From NCBI GenBank assembly GCA_033764075.1, contig JANRJH010000013.1:124001-188000 (forward strand): a stretch of 64,000 bases of DNA. The letters are read 5' to 3'. Within the stretch, counting starts at the first letter, position 1; every line of letters starts with the position of its first letter. This DNA is from M3007 sp033764075 (GTDB lineage Bacteria; Bacteroidota; Bacteroidia; Chitinophagales; Saprospiraceae). The position numbers and the translations under genes were made by a program. The notes beneath the pieces are model-generated. The model was not told where the DNA came from and searched no databases. It was given only the letters and a program-made list of their open reading frames with translations. Positions 24,560-35,073 of this stretch are shown in pieces.

Positions 24560-27500
24560 ATGGCTTCGGCGAGCGATCAAACACCTTTTAAAAAGCGTTT
24601 CCCGCAAACAGACGGGCATACAAAGTTCCGTCGCCTCGCGAAGATCGTCAGGCATACCGAGCACGGGGTGTTCTGGGTCGCCATAGGCATATCGCTGCTT
24701 TATTTCCTGCTGCAAATGCCGTTGGTGCAAAACCAACTGGTGCGTGCCGCCGCTCACTACCTGTCCAATGAACTGGACAACACCGTTTCGGTCAGGCATG
24801 TGGACATCCAGTTTTTCGACAACCTGCTCATAGAAGGCGTTTTCGTCAGCGACCAGTCGGGCGATACCCTGGTGTACATAGAACGGTTGAGCGCCGGCCT
24901 GAATGCCAACGTTTTTACCTTGCTGAAAAACAAGCTGGAATTCAACGAACTGGCCCTGTACGGTGCGCGGTTCTACCTGCACCGCGCAGAGGCCGATTTT
25001 GATTACAACATCAAATTTCTGATCGATTTCTTTTCCGGAGGGAAAAAATCAACAAAGGAGCCGGCTCCCTTCTCCTTGCGGATACAGAACCTCCGTTTGC
25101 GGGATATTGCATTTGAGAAAAACGACCAGTTACGAGGCCAAAGGCTCTTCGTTTACCTGAACAACGCCGCCATCCGCCTCGATCGAATGCAGGTGCCCCA
25201 GCAAGTGCTGTCCTTCCAAAAGGTGCTGATTGACGGTTTTCGCATGGACCTCCAGGAGTTTCCCGTTCCGGGCCCCGGCGGCGAGCAGCGACCGACCGCG
25301 CAACCCGTGAGCCAGCCTGCACCGGTCGACAGCATAGCCCGCACGGTATCCCAGGATACTTTTTGGATCAACATTGACCGTTTCGCGCTGAGCAATGGCC
25401 AGTTCGGCATGGACCGCTTCGACCTGAGCCCCGGGCGCACCATGCCCGACAGCGTGATGGATTTTGAACACCTTTTCGTCGATAACATCGCCATCAAAGC
25501 CGACAGTGTGCGCTTCAACGACCAGCTGCAATTCGAAGGGCTGCTCAACCACCTCGCGGCCCGGGAATCCTGCGGGTTTGAGGTCAAACACGCCCAGGCA
25601 AAACGAGTGGTGGTAAACGACACCCTCACCGGCTTGTACGGATTGCAGCTCGAAACCGGCGGCAGCAGGATCGGAGACACCGTCTTGCTCAACTATGCCC
25701 AATACGAAGATTACAACCAGTTTGTAGACAATGTCATGCTGGACCTCCGGTTGAAACCTGAATCGGTGCTTCTCTTGCGCGACCTGACCCACTTTAGCGC
25801 CGCGCTGGCGCGAAATCCCTTTTTCCGGACCAACACCAGCCGGCCGGCCATGGTTTCCGGGTACATGTACGGATCTGTGAACAGGCTCAATGGCCGGGAT
25901 GTCCGGATTGCCCTGGGTGAATCAACCCAGTTTGAAGGTGATTTTGACCTCGACGACATGGCGGAAGGCCCCGATCGATTGCGTATGCAGTTCGACTGCC
26001 GGAACCTGCAAGCCAGCATTAAAACCCTTCGAAATATCCTTCCCGGCTTCAGCGCACCCCAACAGTTCGACGAACTGGGCAGTTTCTCCTTCACCGGATT
26101 GTACCAGTTGCTTTTCGGTTATAACCACATCCTCAGCGGAAACCTCACCAGCGAGGTCGGCTACGGTACGCTGGATATGAAGCTGGACCTGACCGACGGG
26201 CGAGACAAGGCCACCTACTCCGGTGAGCTCAACATGCGCGATTTTAACCTGGCCGCCTGGACTGGAAATCAGGACTTCGGCAAAAGCGCCTTCCGGGTCA
26301 CCATCGCCGAAGGATCCAGCGGGTTGCGCCTTGCTTCCCTGCAAACCGACATCGACGGCCACATCGACTCCCTCTTTTTCAGGGGGTACCCTTACCACGA
26401 CATCGATATGGACGCCCAGCTCAACGGGTACAATTTCTCCGGTAAAGTAGATATCAACGACCCATTTTTAGACCTCACCGTCAACGGCCGTGCCGACCTG
26501 AGCGATTCCATCAAGGTGTTCGATTTTACCGGCGCCGTGCGCCGCGCAGAGTTGCAGGAGCTCAAACTGCTGGATAAAGACTGGGTGTTTTCAGGGCTGA
26601 TACCCCATTTGCGGCTGACGGGCAGCTCGGTGGACAATATTTCCGGTGATGCCCTGCTCCGAAATCTGTACCTTTTTCAGGACAGCACATACACCCACCA
26701 CCTGGACTCCATTGTCTTCCAGTCCAGATACATCCCGGAGAACCAATCGCATCGATATGCCTTGCTCTCCGACGCAGTAGACGGGTACCTCAACGGGCAG
26801 TTCACCCTCAGCACCCTGGCCACCAACGTCGGCACCATGTTCGCCGATTACTTTCCCGGGATATCCCGGAACCTGGGCATAGTCCGCCGCGACTCAACCC
26901 CGCTCACCGACGTTTTCGACTTCAATATCCGGATTAAAGACACACGTGACCTGACTCGACTGGCAGATCCCCAGCTGGACACCCTGCGCGAGGTCACCCT
27001 CATGGGACGTGTGGATCAAACCAAAGGATTCAGCGAACTGAAGCTCGACGCTCCGCTCGTCCGGTACGGAAACCTGACGTTCAAACACGTGGACTTCAAA
27101 TGGCATAACCTTCGGAATGTGGCCGATTACGATTTTCTACTGCCGGAAACGGAAATCGGCAATGGGCGCAAACTGTCGGCCATTCGCCTCTACGGCGCCG
27201 CCCAAAACGACGCTTTCAACTTTTCCATCCAGGCGCAGGACACCTCTTTCCTCGTCCGCGGCATTGACCTGAACGGCAACATCACCGCCATTGACTCCTT
27301 GTGGCAACTACAGTTCAATACCTCCAACATCGAGCTGTTCAACGAGCAATGGGTGATGGACGACCGAAATTACCTCCGCTTCGGCACCGGTTATTTCGAT
27401 GCCCGCGAGTTTGAACTCATGAACGGCGACCGCCGCATTACCCTGTATCCGTACAATGACAACAAGGGCTTGCTGGTGACCACCACCAACCTGAACCTGG

Positions 27501-29527
27501 ATTATTTCAACCGCTTCATCCCGGATACCAATTTCCATATGGCTGCCAATATTTACGATTTGGACTGCCGAATAGACAATCTGTACAACCTGGAGGGCCT
27601 TCATTTGTCCGTGAACACCGACACCGTATACATTAATGGCCGCCCTTACGGTATTTTACAGGGCGATATCGATAAAAACACCCTAACCGAACCGATTTTG
27701 GGGAAAATTTTTATCCGCCGGGAAAATACTCTCCTGCGCGTGAACGGCGCGTGGGCGTCGGAGACAGACCAGGCTTACGGGGACGACGCCGAGCTGGGGC
27801 TGGTCAAGCCGGGCACCTTTCAATCGACCGTAACGGCCAACCGCTTCCCGTTCTACGTGCTGGAGACCTTTGTGCCTGGCATAGCCAAGACGGCCGGGCA
27901 CTTCCGGCTGTTTGCCCGCATGGGCGGATCGCCCGAAAAGCCCAACCTTCAGGGCGAAGTCGTTGTCGAGGAGGGAAAATTTGAAATTGAATACCTGAAA
28001 ACGGAATTCCACATGCGGCAGGCCCGCATTGAGCTAACACACGAACGCATCTGGGCCGACGGAGACACCTTGTGGGACCGGGATTTTCAAAACAAGGCCG
28101 TGGTGCGTGGAGGCTTGCGGCACAACCGATTCAGCGACTGGCAGATTGCGGCCGGTGTGGAGTCCCTGAGCAACCGTTTCCTGGTGATGAACACAACCAA
28201 AAAGGACAACGACCTCTTTTACGGATTTGCGAGAGGACTTTTTAGTGCCCGGTTCAGCGGCAGTTTTGAACAGCCCGACATCGCCATCACTGCCCAGAAC
28301 GGCCCGGATACCAAGCTGTTAATCCCGCTGGGCGCGTCGTCGGAAATACAGTCGGCCAGTTTTATCATTTTCACCAACGGCGAACAGACACCGACCGGCC
28401 CAAAGCGCAGCCGGCGCAACGCAAACACCATCACCGGCGTCAATTTCGACCTGAACATTACGGTAAACAACGATGCGGAGGTTCAACTCATTTTCGACGA
28501 GCAAACGGGCGACATCATCAAGGGAAAAGGCGCCGGCGACCTGCGCCTGACCATGAACAGGGCGGGTGAATTCAAAATGTCGGGCACCTATGGCATCCGC
28601 CAGGGCGAATACCTGTTCACCCTGCTCAACCTTGTTAACAAACCTTTTAAGGTGGCCGAAGGCGGCACCATTACCTGGTTTGGCGACCCCTACGGCGCAC
28701 AGATCAGCCTCGATGCCACCTACACCGCCAACAGCTCCCTGTATAACCTCTTGCGTACGGAACTCGAACTGAGCCAGGACCAGGATCTCATTCAGGAGGC
28801 CAGCAAACCCACTCAGGTGATTGTGACCATGCACCTGAAAGGAGACCTGGACAAGCCGGTGATCACCTTCGACCTGGCCTTCCCCCAGATCGGCTCTCGC
28901 CTCCGATCGCTGGCCGACAACAAGTTGCGCACCCTCAAGCAAGACCCGAACGAGCTCACCCGGCAGGTTTTCGGGATCATCGTGATCGGCTCTTTCCTGC
29001 CGAACGACAACTCCTTCGCCCAGGGCGGCGACTACGGAACTACCGCCTTCAACACCGTTTCACAGGTGCTCACCAACCAGCTCTCCAACTACCTCACCGG
29101 CCTGGCCTCCGAGTGGTTCAGCGGCGCGGTGTCGTCCATAGACCTGGATATCATCTACAGCGAATACCGAAACGACGTGCTCACCGGAGGGGAGGCCAGC
29201 GCCAACACCGGACGCGAACTTCAGGTGCGGCTATCCAGCGGGTTCGACAACGACCGCATCGTCATCAACGTCGGATCGCAGTTCGGCACCAACAACACCC
29301 CCGGAGCCATCATTCAGGAAGGATTTCTCGGTGAAGACATCTCTGTTGACATCCAACTCACCGAGAACGGACAATGGCGCCTGCGCATTTATCAGCGTAC
29401 AGAACCCGACATCACCGGTGGCCAGTGGCGCTATCGATTCGGGTTCGGTATTAACTTCCGAAAAGACTACGATTCGCTTGCCCACCTGATGGACGGCCTG
29501 ACCGGATGGATGAAGAAAAAGCAGTAG
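24560..29527 (+). CDS. tamB: TamB-like translocation and assembly module / lipid-transfer protein (DUF490)
   Basis: A 1655-residue AsmA/TamB-like protein. A membrane helix at residues ~36-55 (GVFWVAIGISLLYFLLQMPL) anchors it to the inner membrane; QNQLVRAAAHYLSNELDNTVSVRHVDIQFFDNLLIEGVFV is the typical N-terminal module. A very long beta-helical body follows with alternating D/N and hydrophobic residues. The C-terminal ~450 residues are the TamB domain (DUF490): VVEEGKFEIEY, GVNFDLNITVNNDAEVQLIFDEQTGD, GSGTYGIRQGEYLFTLLN-like sequence, and the LRTELELSQDQDLIQEAS segment. TamB proteins span the periplasm and move lipids or help barrel insertion with a BamA paralogue. A BamA-like gene opens this window, though not adjacent. 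Confidence 0.93.
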   Translation: MASASDQTPFKKRFPQTDGHTKFRRLAKIVRHTEHGVFWVAIGISLLYFLLQMPLVQNQLVRAAAHYLSNELDNTVSVRHVDIQFFDNLLIEGVFVSDQSGDTLVYIERLSAGLNANVFTLLKNKLEFNELALYGARFYLHRAEADFDYNIKFLIDFFSGGKKSTKEPAPFSLRIQNLRLRDIAFEKNDQLRGQRLFVYLNNAAIRLDRMQVPQQVLSFQKVLIDGFRMDLQEFPVPGPGGEQRPTAQPVSQPAPVDSIARTVSQDTFWINIDRFALSNGQFGMDRFDLSPGRTMPDSVMDFEHLFVDNIAIKADSVRFNDQLQFEGLLNHLAARESCGFEVKHAQAKRVVVNDTLTGLYGLQLETGGSRIGDTVLLNYAQYEDYNQFVDNVMLDLRLKPESVLLLRDLTHFSAALARNPFFRTNTSRPAMVSGYMYGSVNRLNGRDVRIALGESTQFEGDFDLDDMAEGPDRLRMQFDCRNLQASIKTLRNILPGFSAPQQFDELGSFSFTGLYQLLFGYNHILSGNLTSEVGYGTLDMKLDLTDGRDKATYSGELNMRDFNLAAWTGNQDFGKSAFRVTIAEGSSGLRLASLQTDIDGHIDSLFFRGYPYHDIDMDAQLNGYNFSGKVDINDPFLDLTVNGRADLSDSIKVFDFTGAVRRAELQELKLLDKDWVFSGLIPHLRLTGSSVDNISGDALLRNLYLFQDSTYTHHLDSIVFQSRYIPENQSHRYALLSDAVDGYLNGQFTLSTLATNVGTMFADYFPGISRNLGIVRRDSTPLTDVFDFNIRIKDTRDLTRLADPQLDTLREVTLMGRVDQTKGFSELKLDAPLVRYGNLTFKHVDFKWHNLRNVADYDFLLPETEIGNGRKLSAIRLYGAAQNDAFNFSIQAQDTSFLVRGIDLNGNITAIDSLWQLQFNTSNIELFNEQWVMDDRNYLRFGTGYFDAREFELMNGDRRITLYPYNDNKGLLVTTTNLNLDYFNRFIPDTNFHMAANIYDLDCRIDNLYNLEGLHLSVNTDTVYINGRPYGILQGDIDKNTLTEPILGKIFIRRENTLLRVNGAWASETDQAYGDDAELGLVKPGTFQSTVTANRFPFYVLETFVPGIAKTAGHFRLFARMGGSPEKPNLQGEVVVEEGKFEIEYLKTEFHMRQARIELTHERIWADGDTLWDRDFQNKAVVRGGLRHNRFSDWQIAAGVESLSNRFLVMNTTKKDNDLFYGFARGLFSARFSGSFEQPDIAITAQNGPDTKLLIPLGASSEIQSASFIIFTNGEQTPTGPKRSRRNANTITGVNFDLNITVNNDAEVQLIFDEQTGDIIKGKGAGDLRLTMNRAGEFKMSGTYGIRQGEYLFTLLNLVNKPFKVAEGGTITWFGDPYGAQISLDATYTANSSLYNLLRTELELSQDQDLIQEASKPTQVIVTMHLKGDLDKPVITFDLAFPQIGSRLRSLADNKLRTLKQDPNELTRQVFGIIVIGSFLPNDNSFAQGGDYGTTAFNTVSQVLTNQLSNYLTGLASEWFSGAVSSIDLDIIYSEYRNDVLTGGEASANTGRELQVRLSSGFDNDRIVINVGSQFGTNNTPGAIIQEGFLGEDISVDIQLTENGQWRLRIYQRTEPDITGGQWRYRFGFGINFRKDYDSLAHLMDGLTGWMKKKQ

Positions 29528-29532
29528 CACTC

Positions 29533-31818
29533 TTAGAACTGCACCGTCACACTCAAGCTGGGTAAAATGGGCAATTGGTTGACCCGCTCGTACCGCACCC
29601 GGTCGAAGTAGAAGATGTTCTCGCGGTCGAGTGCATTGGTCACAGCGGCCGTTACGTCCATGTGCAGGTATTTGGAAAACTGGAAGTGGCGTTTGGCCGA
29701 CAGGTCCACGCGGCTGTACGCGGGCAGGCGTCCGCTATTCCGATCGTCGCTGTAAATGATGCCCAGGTCGCCGTTTCCGGTGAGCACGTCGGTGCCAATG
29801 CCCTCGTCAAACGTATTGACCTGGTAAAATCCCTGGGTCAGGGTAAAGGGGAATCCGGTACCGAAATTGAAACGAGCGCCGAGTTCCCACTGGCGCTTGC
29901 GACCCAATTCGTAAGCCCCCACCAGATTCAGGTTGTGCCGACGATCGAACACCGGCGGATAGGTTTGAAAGCCGTCGTAACGGGTCACCCAGCCCAACGA
30001 ATAGGCCGCCCAGAAGTTGGCACGGCGCAATTCGTACTTCACCGTAACGTCAAACCCGTAAGCCTCGCCCAACTCCTTGATGTAGTTGGGGTCAGTGGGT
30101 TCCTGCTTGAATCGGTTGAGCGACAGTATCTGTGTAAAATCCTTGAAGTAGCCTTCTACATTCAGTTCCAGGGTTTTCAGCAGGTCCAGCTCAAACCCGC
30201 CCACGTAATGCACGGCTGTTTGGAGCCGGGTTTCGGTTCGTTCGGTGGTTGACCCGGGCTCGTAGATGGCCTCGTCGGGCCCGGAAAGGAAGCCGACGAA
30301 AATGTTGACCACATCGCGGTCGTTGATCGTAGACAACAGGTTCTGCGAGTACAAGCCCCAGGCGCCTTTCAGCCGCAGGTAATCGGTAACGTTGTACTTC
30401 AGGCCCAGGCGGGGCTCGTAAAACACATCGTTGAGCGACAGGTAGTATTGCACCCGAAATCCCGGTTCGATAACCAGGTCCCCGAACTTTCGTTTGTACC
30501 GCAAAAAAACACCCAGTTCAGAGGTGTTTTCAAACTGCTCGATGGTATTGCCCCTGAAATTTTCAAACTCGAACTCGGTGCGGAAGCCCGTTAACTCCAA
30601 TCCGTATCTGAACTCGTTATTTTTCCCAAAAGAAGTAAAGTTCAATCCCGCGAAATAGCCGCTGATGCCGCTGGTGCGCGGTTTCCCGCTGGGTTCCACC
30701 GCTTCGGATTCATAATCCGAGAACGTGAAAGCGCCTTTTACAATAGTGTTTGAATTTTGCGGCAGCAGTTGAAAATCCAGACCGCCGCCCGAGCTGCCCC
30801 AGTCGAACTCCAGGTTGCGAATGCTGTCGGTGAAATTGGCGCCATCGGTGTAATTGAACCCGAAAATATTCAACTTGCTGCCTTTGCCGGCCTGGAAGGT
30901 AATTTTTCCGTAAACGTCCTGGTAGTCAAAAGGAATACCGTTTTCCACATAGGGATAAAGCGTTTCATCAAACTGGTTGATGAGCGCCTTTTTAGCGGTA
31001 GCCACAAAGGAAATGCTGTTGTCGCTGCCTTCTTTCAACGGGACGATGGGGCCCTCAATAAGGCCTTTGATCTGGAAAGGGCTGGCGGAAACGAGGCCCG
31101 ACAACCGTTTGCGATTGCCCTCGCGCGTCTGTACATCCACTACGGCGGATATCCGTCCGCCATACTCGGCATTGAACCCGCCGGTGTACACGTCTACGTT
31201 CCGAATCAGTTCTGTTTCAAACACGGAGAAAAAACCGATGCTGTGAAACGGGTTGTAGATGGTCATGCCGTCGAGCAGGATTCTGTTTTGCACCGGGGAA
31301 CCACCGCGAATGTAGAGTTGCCCGCCCTGGTCGCCGGTCAGGATAACCCCCGGCAGCACCGTCAGGTACTGGGCCAGGTCGGCATCCCCGCCCGCCGAAG
31401 GCAGCGCGCGGATCTGCTTGGGTGTCACCGTCAGCTTGGACACCTGCACGTTGCTCTGCGCATTTTCCTTCCGACCGCTCACCACAACCTCTTCCAGGGC
31501 TTCGCCACTCGGCACCAGATAAATGGCCTGATACTGCACCTCGCTTGCGCGCAGGGTAACCGTCGTAATAGACTCCGTATACCCCAAAAAACTGACTGCC
31601 ACCTGGTAGTCGCCGGGCGGAATATTCGGGACGATAAAAAAGCCGGAAGCGTCCGTGCTGGCGCCCAGGGCGGCGCCTTCTATCTTGACAGTGGCAAATG
31701 CTATGGGCTGGGCCGTCTCTTTATCGTAAACGTTGCCGCGCAAGGCAGCGTTTTGATTTTGGGCCATAAGCCCGGCCATCGCATGAAAACAGAGGAAAAA
31801 AGCCAGAAAACGATTCAT
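29533..31818 (-). CDS. TonB-dependent receptor with carboxypeptidase-like regulatory domain
   Basis: A 761-residue outer-membrane protein. Residues 1-20 are a signal peptide; residues ~25-110 form a carboxypeptidase-like domain (LRGNVYDKETAQPIAFATVKIEG ... PPGDYQVAVSFLGY). A plug domain follows (QYLTVLPGVILTGDQGGQLYIRGGSPVQNRILLDGMTIYNP, then DVYTGGFNAEYGGRISAVVDVQTR), and then the beta-barrel to a terminal aromatic (SLSVTVQF). There is no adjacent SusD partner, so it belongs to the simpler receptors that import a small ligand with TonB energy. The ligand is unknown. It is convergent with tamB with 5 bp between stops, and divergent from the deacetylase-like gene. Confidence 0.93.
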   Translation of the reverse strand: MNRFLAFFLCFHAMAGLMAQNQNAALRGNVYDKETAQPIAFATVKIEGAALGASTDASGFFIVPNIPPGDYQVAVSFLGYTESITTVTLRASEVQYQAIYLVPSGEALEEVVVSGRKENAQSNVQVSKLTVTPKQIRALPSAGGDADLAQYLTVLPGVILTGDQGGQLYIRGGSPVQNRILLDGMTIYNPFHSIGFFSVFETELIRNVDVYTGGFNAEYGGRISAVVDVQTREGNRKRLSGLVSASPFQIKGLIEGPIVPLKEGSDNSISFVATAKKALINQFDETLYPYVENGIPFDYQDVYGKITFQAGKGSKLNIFGFNYTDGANFTDSIRNLEFDWGSSGGGLDFQLLPQNSNTIVKGAFTFSDYESEAVEPSGKPRTSGISGYFAGLNFTSFGKNNEFRYGLELTGFRTEFEFENFRGNTIEQFENTSELGVFLRYKRKFGDLVIEPGFRVQYYLSLNDVFYEPRLGLKYNVTDYLRLKGAWGLYSQNLLSTINDRDVVNIFVGFLSGPDEAIYEPGSTTERTETRLQTAVHYVGGFELDLLKTLELNVEGYFKDFTQILSLNRFKQEPTDPNYIKELGEAYGFDVTVKYELRRANFWAAYSLGWVTRYDGFQTYPPVFDRRHNLNLVGAYELGRKRQWELGARFNFGTGFPFTLTQGFYQVNTFDEGIGTDVLTGNGDLGIIYSDDRNSGRLPAYSRVDLSAKRHFQFSKYLHMDVTAAVTNALDRENIFYFDRVRYERVNQLPILPSLSVTVQF

Positions 31819-31870
31819 ACAGTCAGTTCAACACCTGCCCTGGTAAGAGAAAAAACGAAGCAAGCGTCGG

Positions 31871-31878
31871 CAAAGATA
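31871..31878 (-). promoter_or_regulatory. Putative -7 box TATCTTTG of the TonB receptor gene
   Basis: An exact TAnnTTTG match on the minus strand, about 53 bp upstream of the ATG at 31818. Confidence 0.5.
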
Positions 31879-31995
31879 CCGCTCCTTTGGTGTTTGACGC
31901 TTTTGAAAATAGATGATGGGTGACAAAGTGCCGACTTGCTACCTTTAGCCGGCAAACTTGTAACACCACCCTCCCGACTCAAAAACCGGCAAACC

Positions 31996-33321
31996 TTGAT
32001 TCACATCACCACTGCCCCCTTGTGGCAACCGGAAAAACGCTGGTTGTTCGACGTGATTTTTCGCGACCGGCTGGCGACTGACTACCGAATCACCTGGTCT
32101 GCCGAAACCGCCGGCACGACCCTGAACAGCCCTTCGGGCAAAAAACTCACCCTCCCGGATGATTTTTTCTCCAGGACGCCCGAGGGCTCCCCGGTGCGGG
32201 GCTGGCCCCTGCCCGAACGGGCGCTGACCGTCGAAAACCCATTCCGCCCCGGTGAGTCGCTTTCCGGTTTTTACGGCAATGCGTATTTGCATTCGGTATC
32301 CGATGGCTGGGTTTGCGGACTCGATTTATTCGCCTCGGCTTTCTTCATGCTCAGCCGGTGGGAGGAGGCCCTGCCCGGAGCGCGTGACCGGCACGGACGA
32401 CATCCAGCCGCCGCCGCCGCTGCACAACGATTCGGATGGCTGGAAAAGCCACTGGTGGAGGAATACGCCGATTTTATGGGCCGCGCCCTGGAACTGGAGC
32501 CCACCGGAGGCCGCGTGTTCCAGGTGCACTTTTCCTGCGATGTGGATCATCCGTTGCTGTGGTGGTCGCCCGGCGCACGGGTGCGCACCCTGGCCGGCGA
32601 AACCCTGCGCCACGGGTTGCCGGGTCTGACCTGGTGGTTGAAGCGAAACACAAGCACCGACCCCTACAATGTGTTCGGCAATTGGCTTTCCATGCTGGAA
32701 AAACACGCACTAACCGGGCACTTTAACTTCATGGGCGCTCGTCCGCGTGAAGCCGACGCCTGGTATGACCTGCACCACCCCTTCGTCCGGCAAATCATCC
32801 AGACCCTGGATGCGCGGGGTCATCAGATTGGCTTTCACCCCTCGTACGAGGGATGGAACGATCCGGAACGCTTTGTGCTGGAACGCGACAGCCTGGAGCA
32901 GCTGGCCGGCCGACCGGTGCGCACCGGCCGCCAGCATTACCTGCGGTTTTCGGTCCCGGAAACCTGGCGGGTATGGGCCGATGCCGGTATGGACTGGGAC
33001 AGCACGGCCGGATACCCGGAAGCCCCCGGGTTTCGTTGCGGCACGTGCGCACCCTTTCAGGTGTACGACTTCCTTGCCCGCCACCCCCTGCATTTGCAAG
33101 AGAAACCGCTCATCGCCATGGACATAACCCTGGCACTGGCGCTCGGCATGACACCGGAGCAGGGGCGAAGCACCCTGTATACCCTGGCAGAATCGGTCAG
33201 AAAATATCGGGGCGAAATGGTAATCCTGTGGCACAACAGTTCCTGGAACACGTACTTTTGGGCGCCCTGGCAACCCGTACTCAGGGAATTTTTGGAAGAT
33301 TTTACCCGATCAATCACATGA
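31996..33321 (+). CDS. Polysaccharide deacetylase-like protein (DUF7033 type)
   Basis: A protein of about 441 residues without signal peptide. The N-terminal half (LFDVIFRDRLATDYRITW ... GFYGNAYLHSVSDGWVCGLDLFASAFFMLSRWEE) matches the DUF7033-type domain found before polysaccharide deacetylase domains in Bacteroidota. The C-terminal half has HFSCDVDHPLLWW (metal-binding Asp), HFNFMGARP, RGHQIGFHPSYEGW (histidine pair region), VRTGRQHYLRF and a late ILWHNSSWN. A role in surface polysaccharide is likely. I chose TTG at 31996 because the next residues (IHITTAPLWQPEKRW) align with the family start; TTG at 31936 overlaps a TACCTTTA -7-like box. Its stop overlaps the next start (ATGA). Confidence 0.8.
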   Translation: MIHITTAPLWQPEKRWLFDVIFRDRLATDYRITWSAETAGTTLNSPSGKKLTLPDDFFSRTPEGSPVRGWPLPERALTVENPFRPGESLSGFYGNAYLHSVSDGWVCGLDLFASAFFMLSRWEEALPGARDRHGRHPAAAAAAQRFGWLEKPLVEEYADFMGRALELEPTGGRVFQVHFSCDVDHPLLWWSPGARVRTLAGETLRHGLPGLTWWLKRNTSTDPYNVFGNWLSMLEKHALTGHFNFMGARPREADAWYDLHHPFVRQIIQTLDARGHQIGFHPSYEGWNDPERFVLERDSLEQLAGRPVRTGRQHYLRFSVPETWRVWADAGMDWDSTAGYPEAPGFRCGTCAPFQVYDFLARHPLHLQEKPLIAMDITLALALGMTPEQGRSTLYTLAESVRKYRGEMVILWHNSSWNTYFWAPWQPVLREFLEDFTRSIT

Positions 33322-34997
33322 AAAAGCACCTGGTCATTTGCCTGATCTTTTTCTGCACATGGATGCACGCCCAGGATACGGGCGCCCCCCTGGGCAGTCC
33401 GGCCTACCACATCGTAGACCGCATGAGCATTCTGCACGACAGCCTGTGCGTCATCCGGCCCGAAGTCAAATTTTATGCCCGCCGCGACCTGGCCGGCTTT
33501 GCCATAGCGCTTGACAGCAGCGTCGCCAACCTGAGCCGCCTCGACCAGGCCGACATCGACTACTTGTTGCGCGACAACAACGAATGGGTGGACAGCGCAG
33601 CGCGCACCTACAACGACAAGGCTTTGCTGCGATTTTTCTACCAGTCACCGGCCAACCTCTTCGAAATGGAAGTGCCGCATTTCTACATGCGCATCAACCC
33701 GATCCTGAACCTGGAGGTGGGTCAGGAACAAGACAACGATCTGCTCCTGGGCGCCAACCAACGCGGCATCGAAGTGCGTGGCGGCGTGGATGAGGTGGTC
33801 ACTTTTTACACCAGCGTCATTGAGAGCCAGGCCCGCTACCCCGACTATGTGTATGACCATGTGGAGGACTACAAGGCCGTACCCCGGGTTGGTTTTTACA
33901 AGCCATTCAAAAGAGATGGTGAGCCCGTCGAAAAAGTCTTTGACTTCAACGTGGCCAACGCCTATATCGGCGTGCAAGCCACCAAACACATCGGCATTCA
34001 GTTTGGCCACAGCAAGCATTTCATCGGAAACGGTTACCGGTCGCTTTTCCTGTCTGACTTTGGCAACTACACGTTTTTCCTGAAGTTCAACACCCGGGTC
34101 TGGAAATTTCAGTACCAAAACCTGTTCATGGAACTGAGTCCGACCACACCGGCTGCCGACGCCGGGGGCGACGATCTGCTGCCCAAAAAATACACGGCCA
34201 TGCACTACCTGAATTTTCAGGCGAGCCCGCGTTTGTCGTTCGGGCTGTATGAAGCGACCGTTTTTCACCGCATCAACCAGTTTGAATTTCAGTACCTGAA
34301 CCCGATCATCCTGTACCGGACGGTCGAGGGTATGCTGGGCAGTCCGGACAATGTGCTGCTCGGCGCCGATGTGCGGTGGAACCTGTTCAAACGGGTACAG
34401 TTGTACGGACAATTTTTCGTCGACGAACTGGTATTCAGCGAATTGTTCGCGGGGGACGGCTGGTGGGGCAACAAATACGGCTTGCAGGCCGGCGCCAAAT
34501 ACATCAATGCCTTCGGCGTAGACCACCTCGATCTGCGCGGCGAGATGAATGCGATCCGGCCGTACACCTATTCGCACTTCGATTCCCTCAGCAGTTACAC
34601 CCACTACAACCAACCCCTGGCCCACCCCCTCTGGGCCAATTTCGTGGAGTTTATCGGCATTGCGCGCTACCAACCCACCCACCGGTGGACGGCCACGGGC
34701 AGGCTGATGTACGCAAAGGTCGGCGACGACCCGCCCGGGGAAAACTGGGGCACCAACCCGCTGCTGGACTACGATTCGCGCGTGCAGGATTACGGCAACA
34801 CCATCGGTCAGGGCATCGGCGCCACCATTGCGCTGGCCGGACTCGACGTCGGATTCCAGTTTTACCACAACATGTACCTCGACTTAAAGGTCCTGTACCG
34901 ACGAAAAGACAGTGAAGACGACAACCTTGACCAAAATACGCTTTACGTCGGCGCAGCCTTGCGCCTGAATTTTTGGCAACCTGAGCTCGACTTCTGA
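33318..34997 (+). CDS. Wzi/RemB-like outer-membrane beta-barrel protein
   Basis: A 559-residue protein with signal peptide (MKKHLVICLIFFCTWMHAQD), an N-terminal periplasmic part (residues ~20-120), and a barrel region with alternating aromatic strands: FYMRINPILNLEVGQEQDNDLLLGANQRGIEVRGG, IGIQFGHSKHFIGNGYRSLFLSDFGNYTFFLKF, KYTAMHYLNFQASPRLSFGLYEATVF, NKYGLQAGAKYINAF, and a terminal LRLNFWQPELDF. The layout fits the capsule-assembly Wzi family, which includes gliding protein RemB in Flavobacterium. It overlaps the polysaccharide deacetylase-like gene by ATGA, supporting a joint role with surface polysaccharide. The long upstream open frame is a shadow of that gene. Confidence 0.8.
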   Translation: MKKHLVICLIFFCTWMHAQDTGAPLGSPAYHIVDRMSILHDSLCVIRPEVKFYARRDLAGFAIALDSSVANLSRLDQADIDYLLRDNNEWVDSAARTYNDKALLRFFYQSPANLFEMEVPHFYMRINPILNLEVGQEQDNDLLLGANQRGIEVRGGVDEVVTFYTSVIESQARYPDYVYDHVEDYKAVPRVGFYKPFKRDGEPVEKVFDFNVANAYIGVQATKHIGIQFGHSKHFIGNGYRSLFLSDFGNYTFFLKFNTRVWKFQYQNLFMELSPTTPAADAGGDDLLPKKYTAMHYLNFQASPRLSFGLYEATVFHRINQFEFQYLNPIILYRTVEGMLGSPDNVLLGADVRWNLFKRVQLYGQFFVDELVFSELFAGDGWWGNKYGLQAGAKYINAFGVDHLDLRGEMNAIRPYTYSHFDSLSSYTHYNQPLAHPLWANFVEFIGIARYQPTHRWTATGRLMYAKVGDDPPGENWGTNPLLDYDSRVQDYGNTIGQGIGATIALAGLDVGFQFYHNMYLDLKVLYRRKDSEDDNLDQNTLYVGAALRLNFWQPELDF

Positions 34998-35039
34998 ACG
35001 GTTGTACATCTTGTGCTACCACGAATACCGGAGAAAGTA

Positions 35040-35047
35040 TAAATTTG
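35040..35047 (+). promoter_or_regulatory. Putative -7 box TAAATTTG
   Basis: An exact TAnnTTTG match 26 bp before the ATG at 35074. Confidence 0.45.
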
Positions 35048-35073
35048 CCACTACGAACCAAAGAATCCAATCC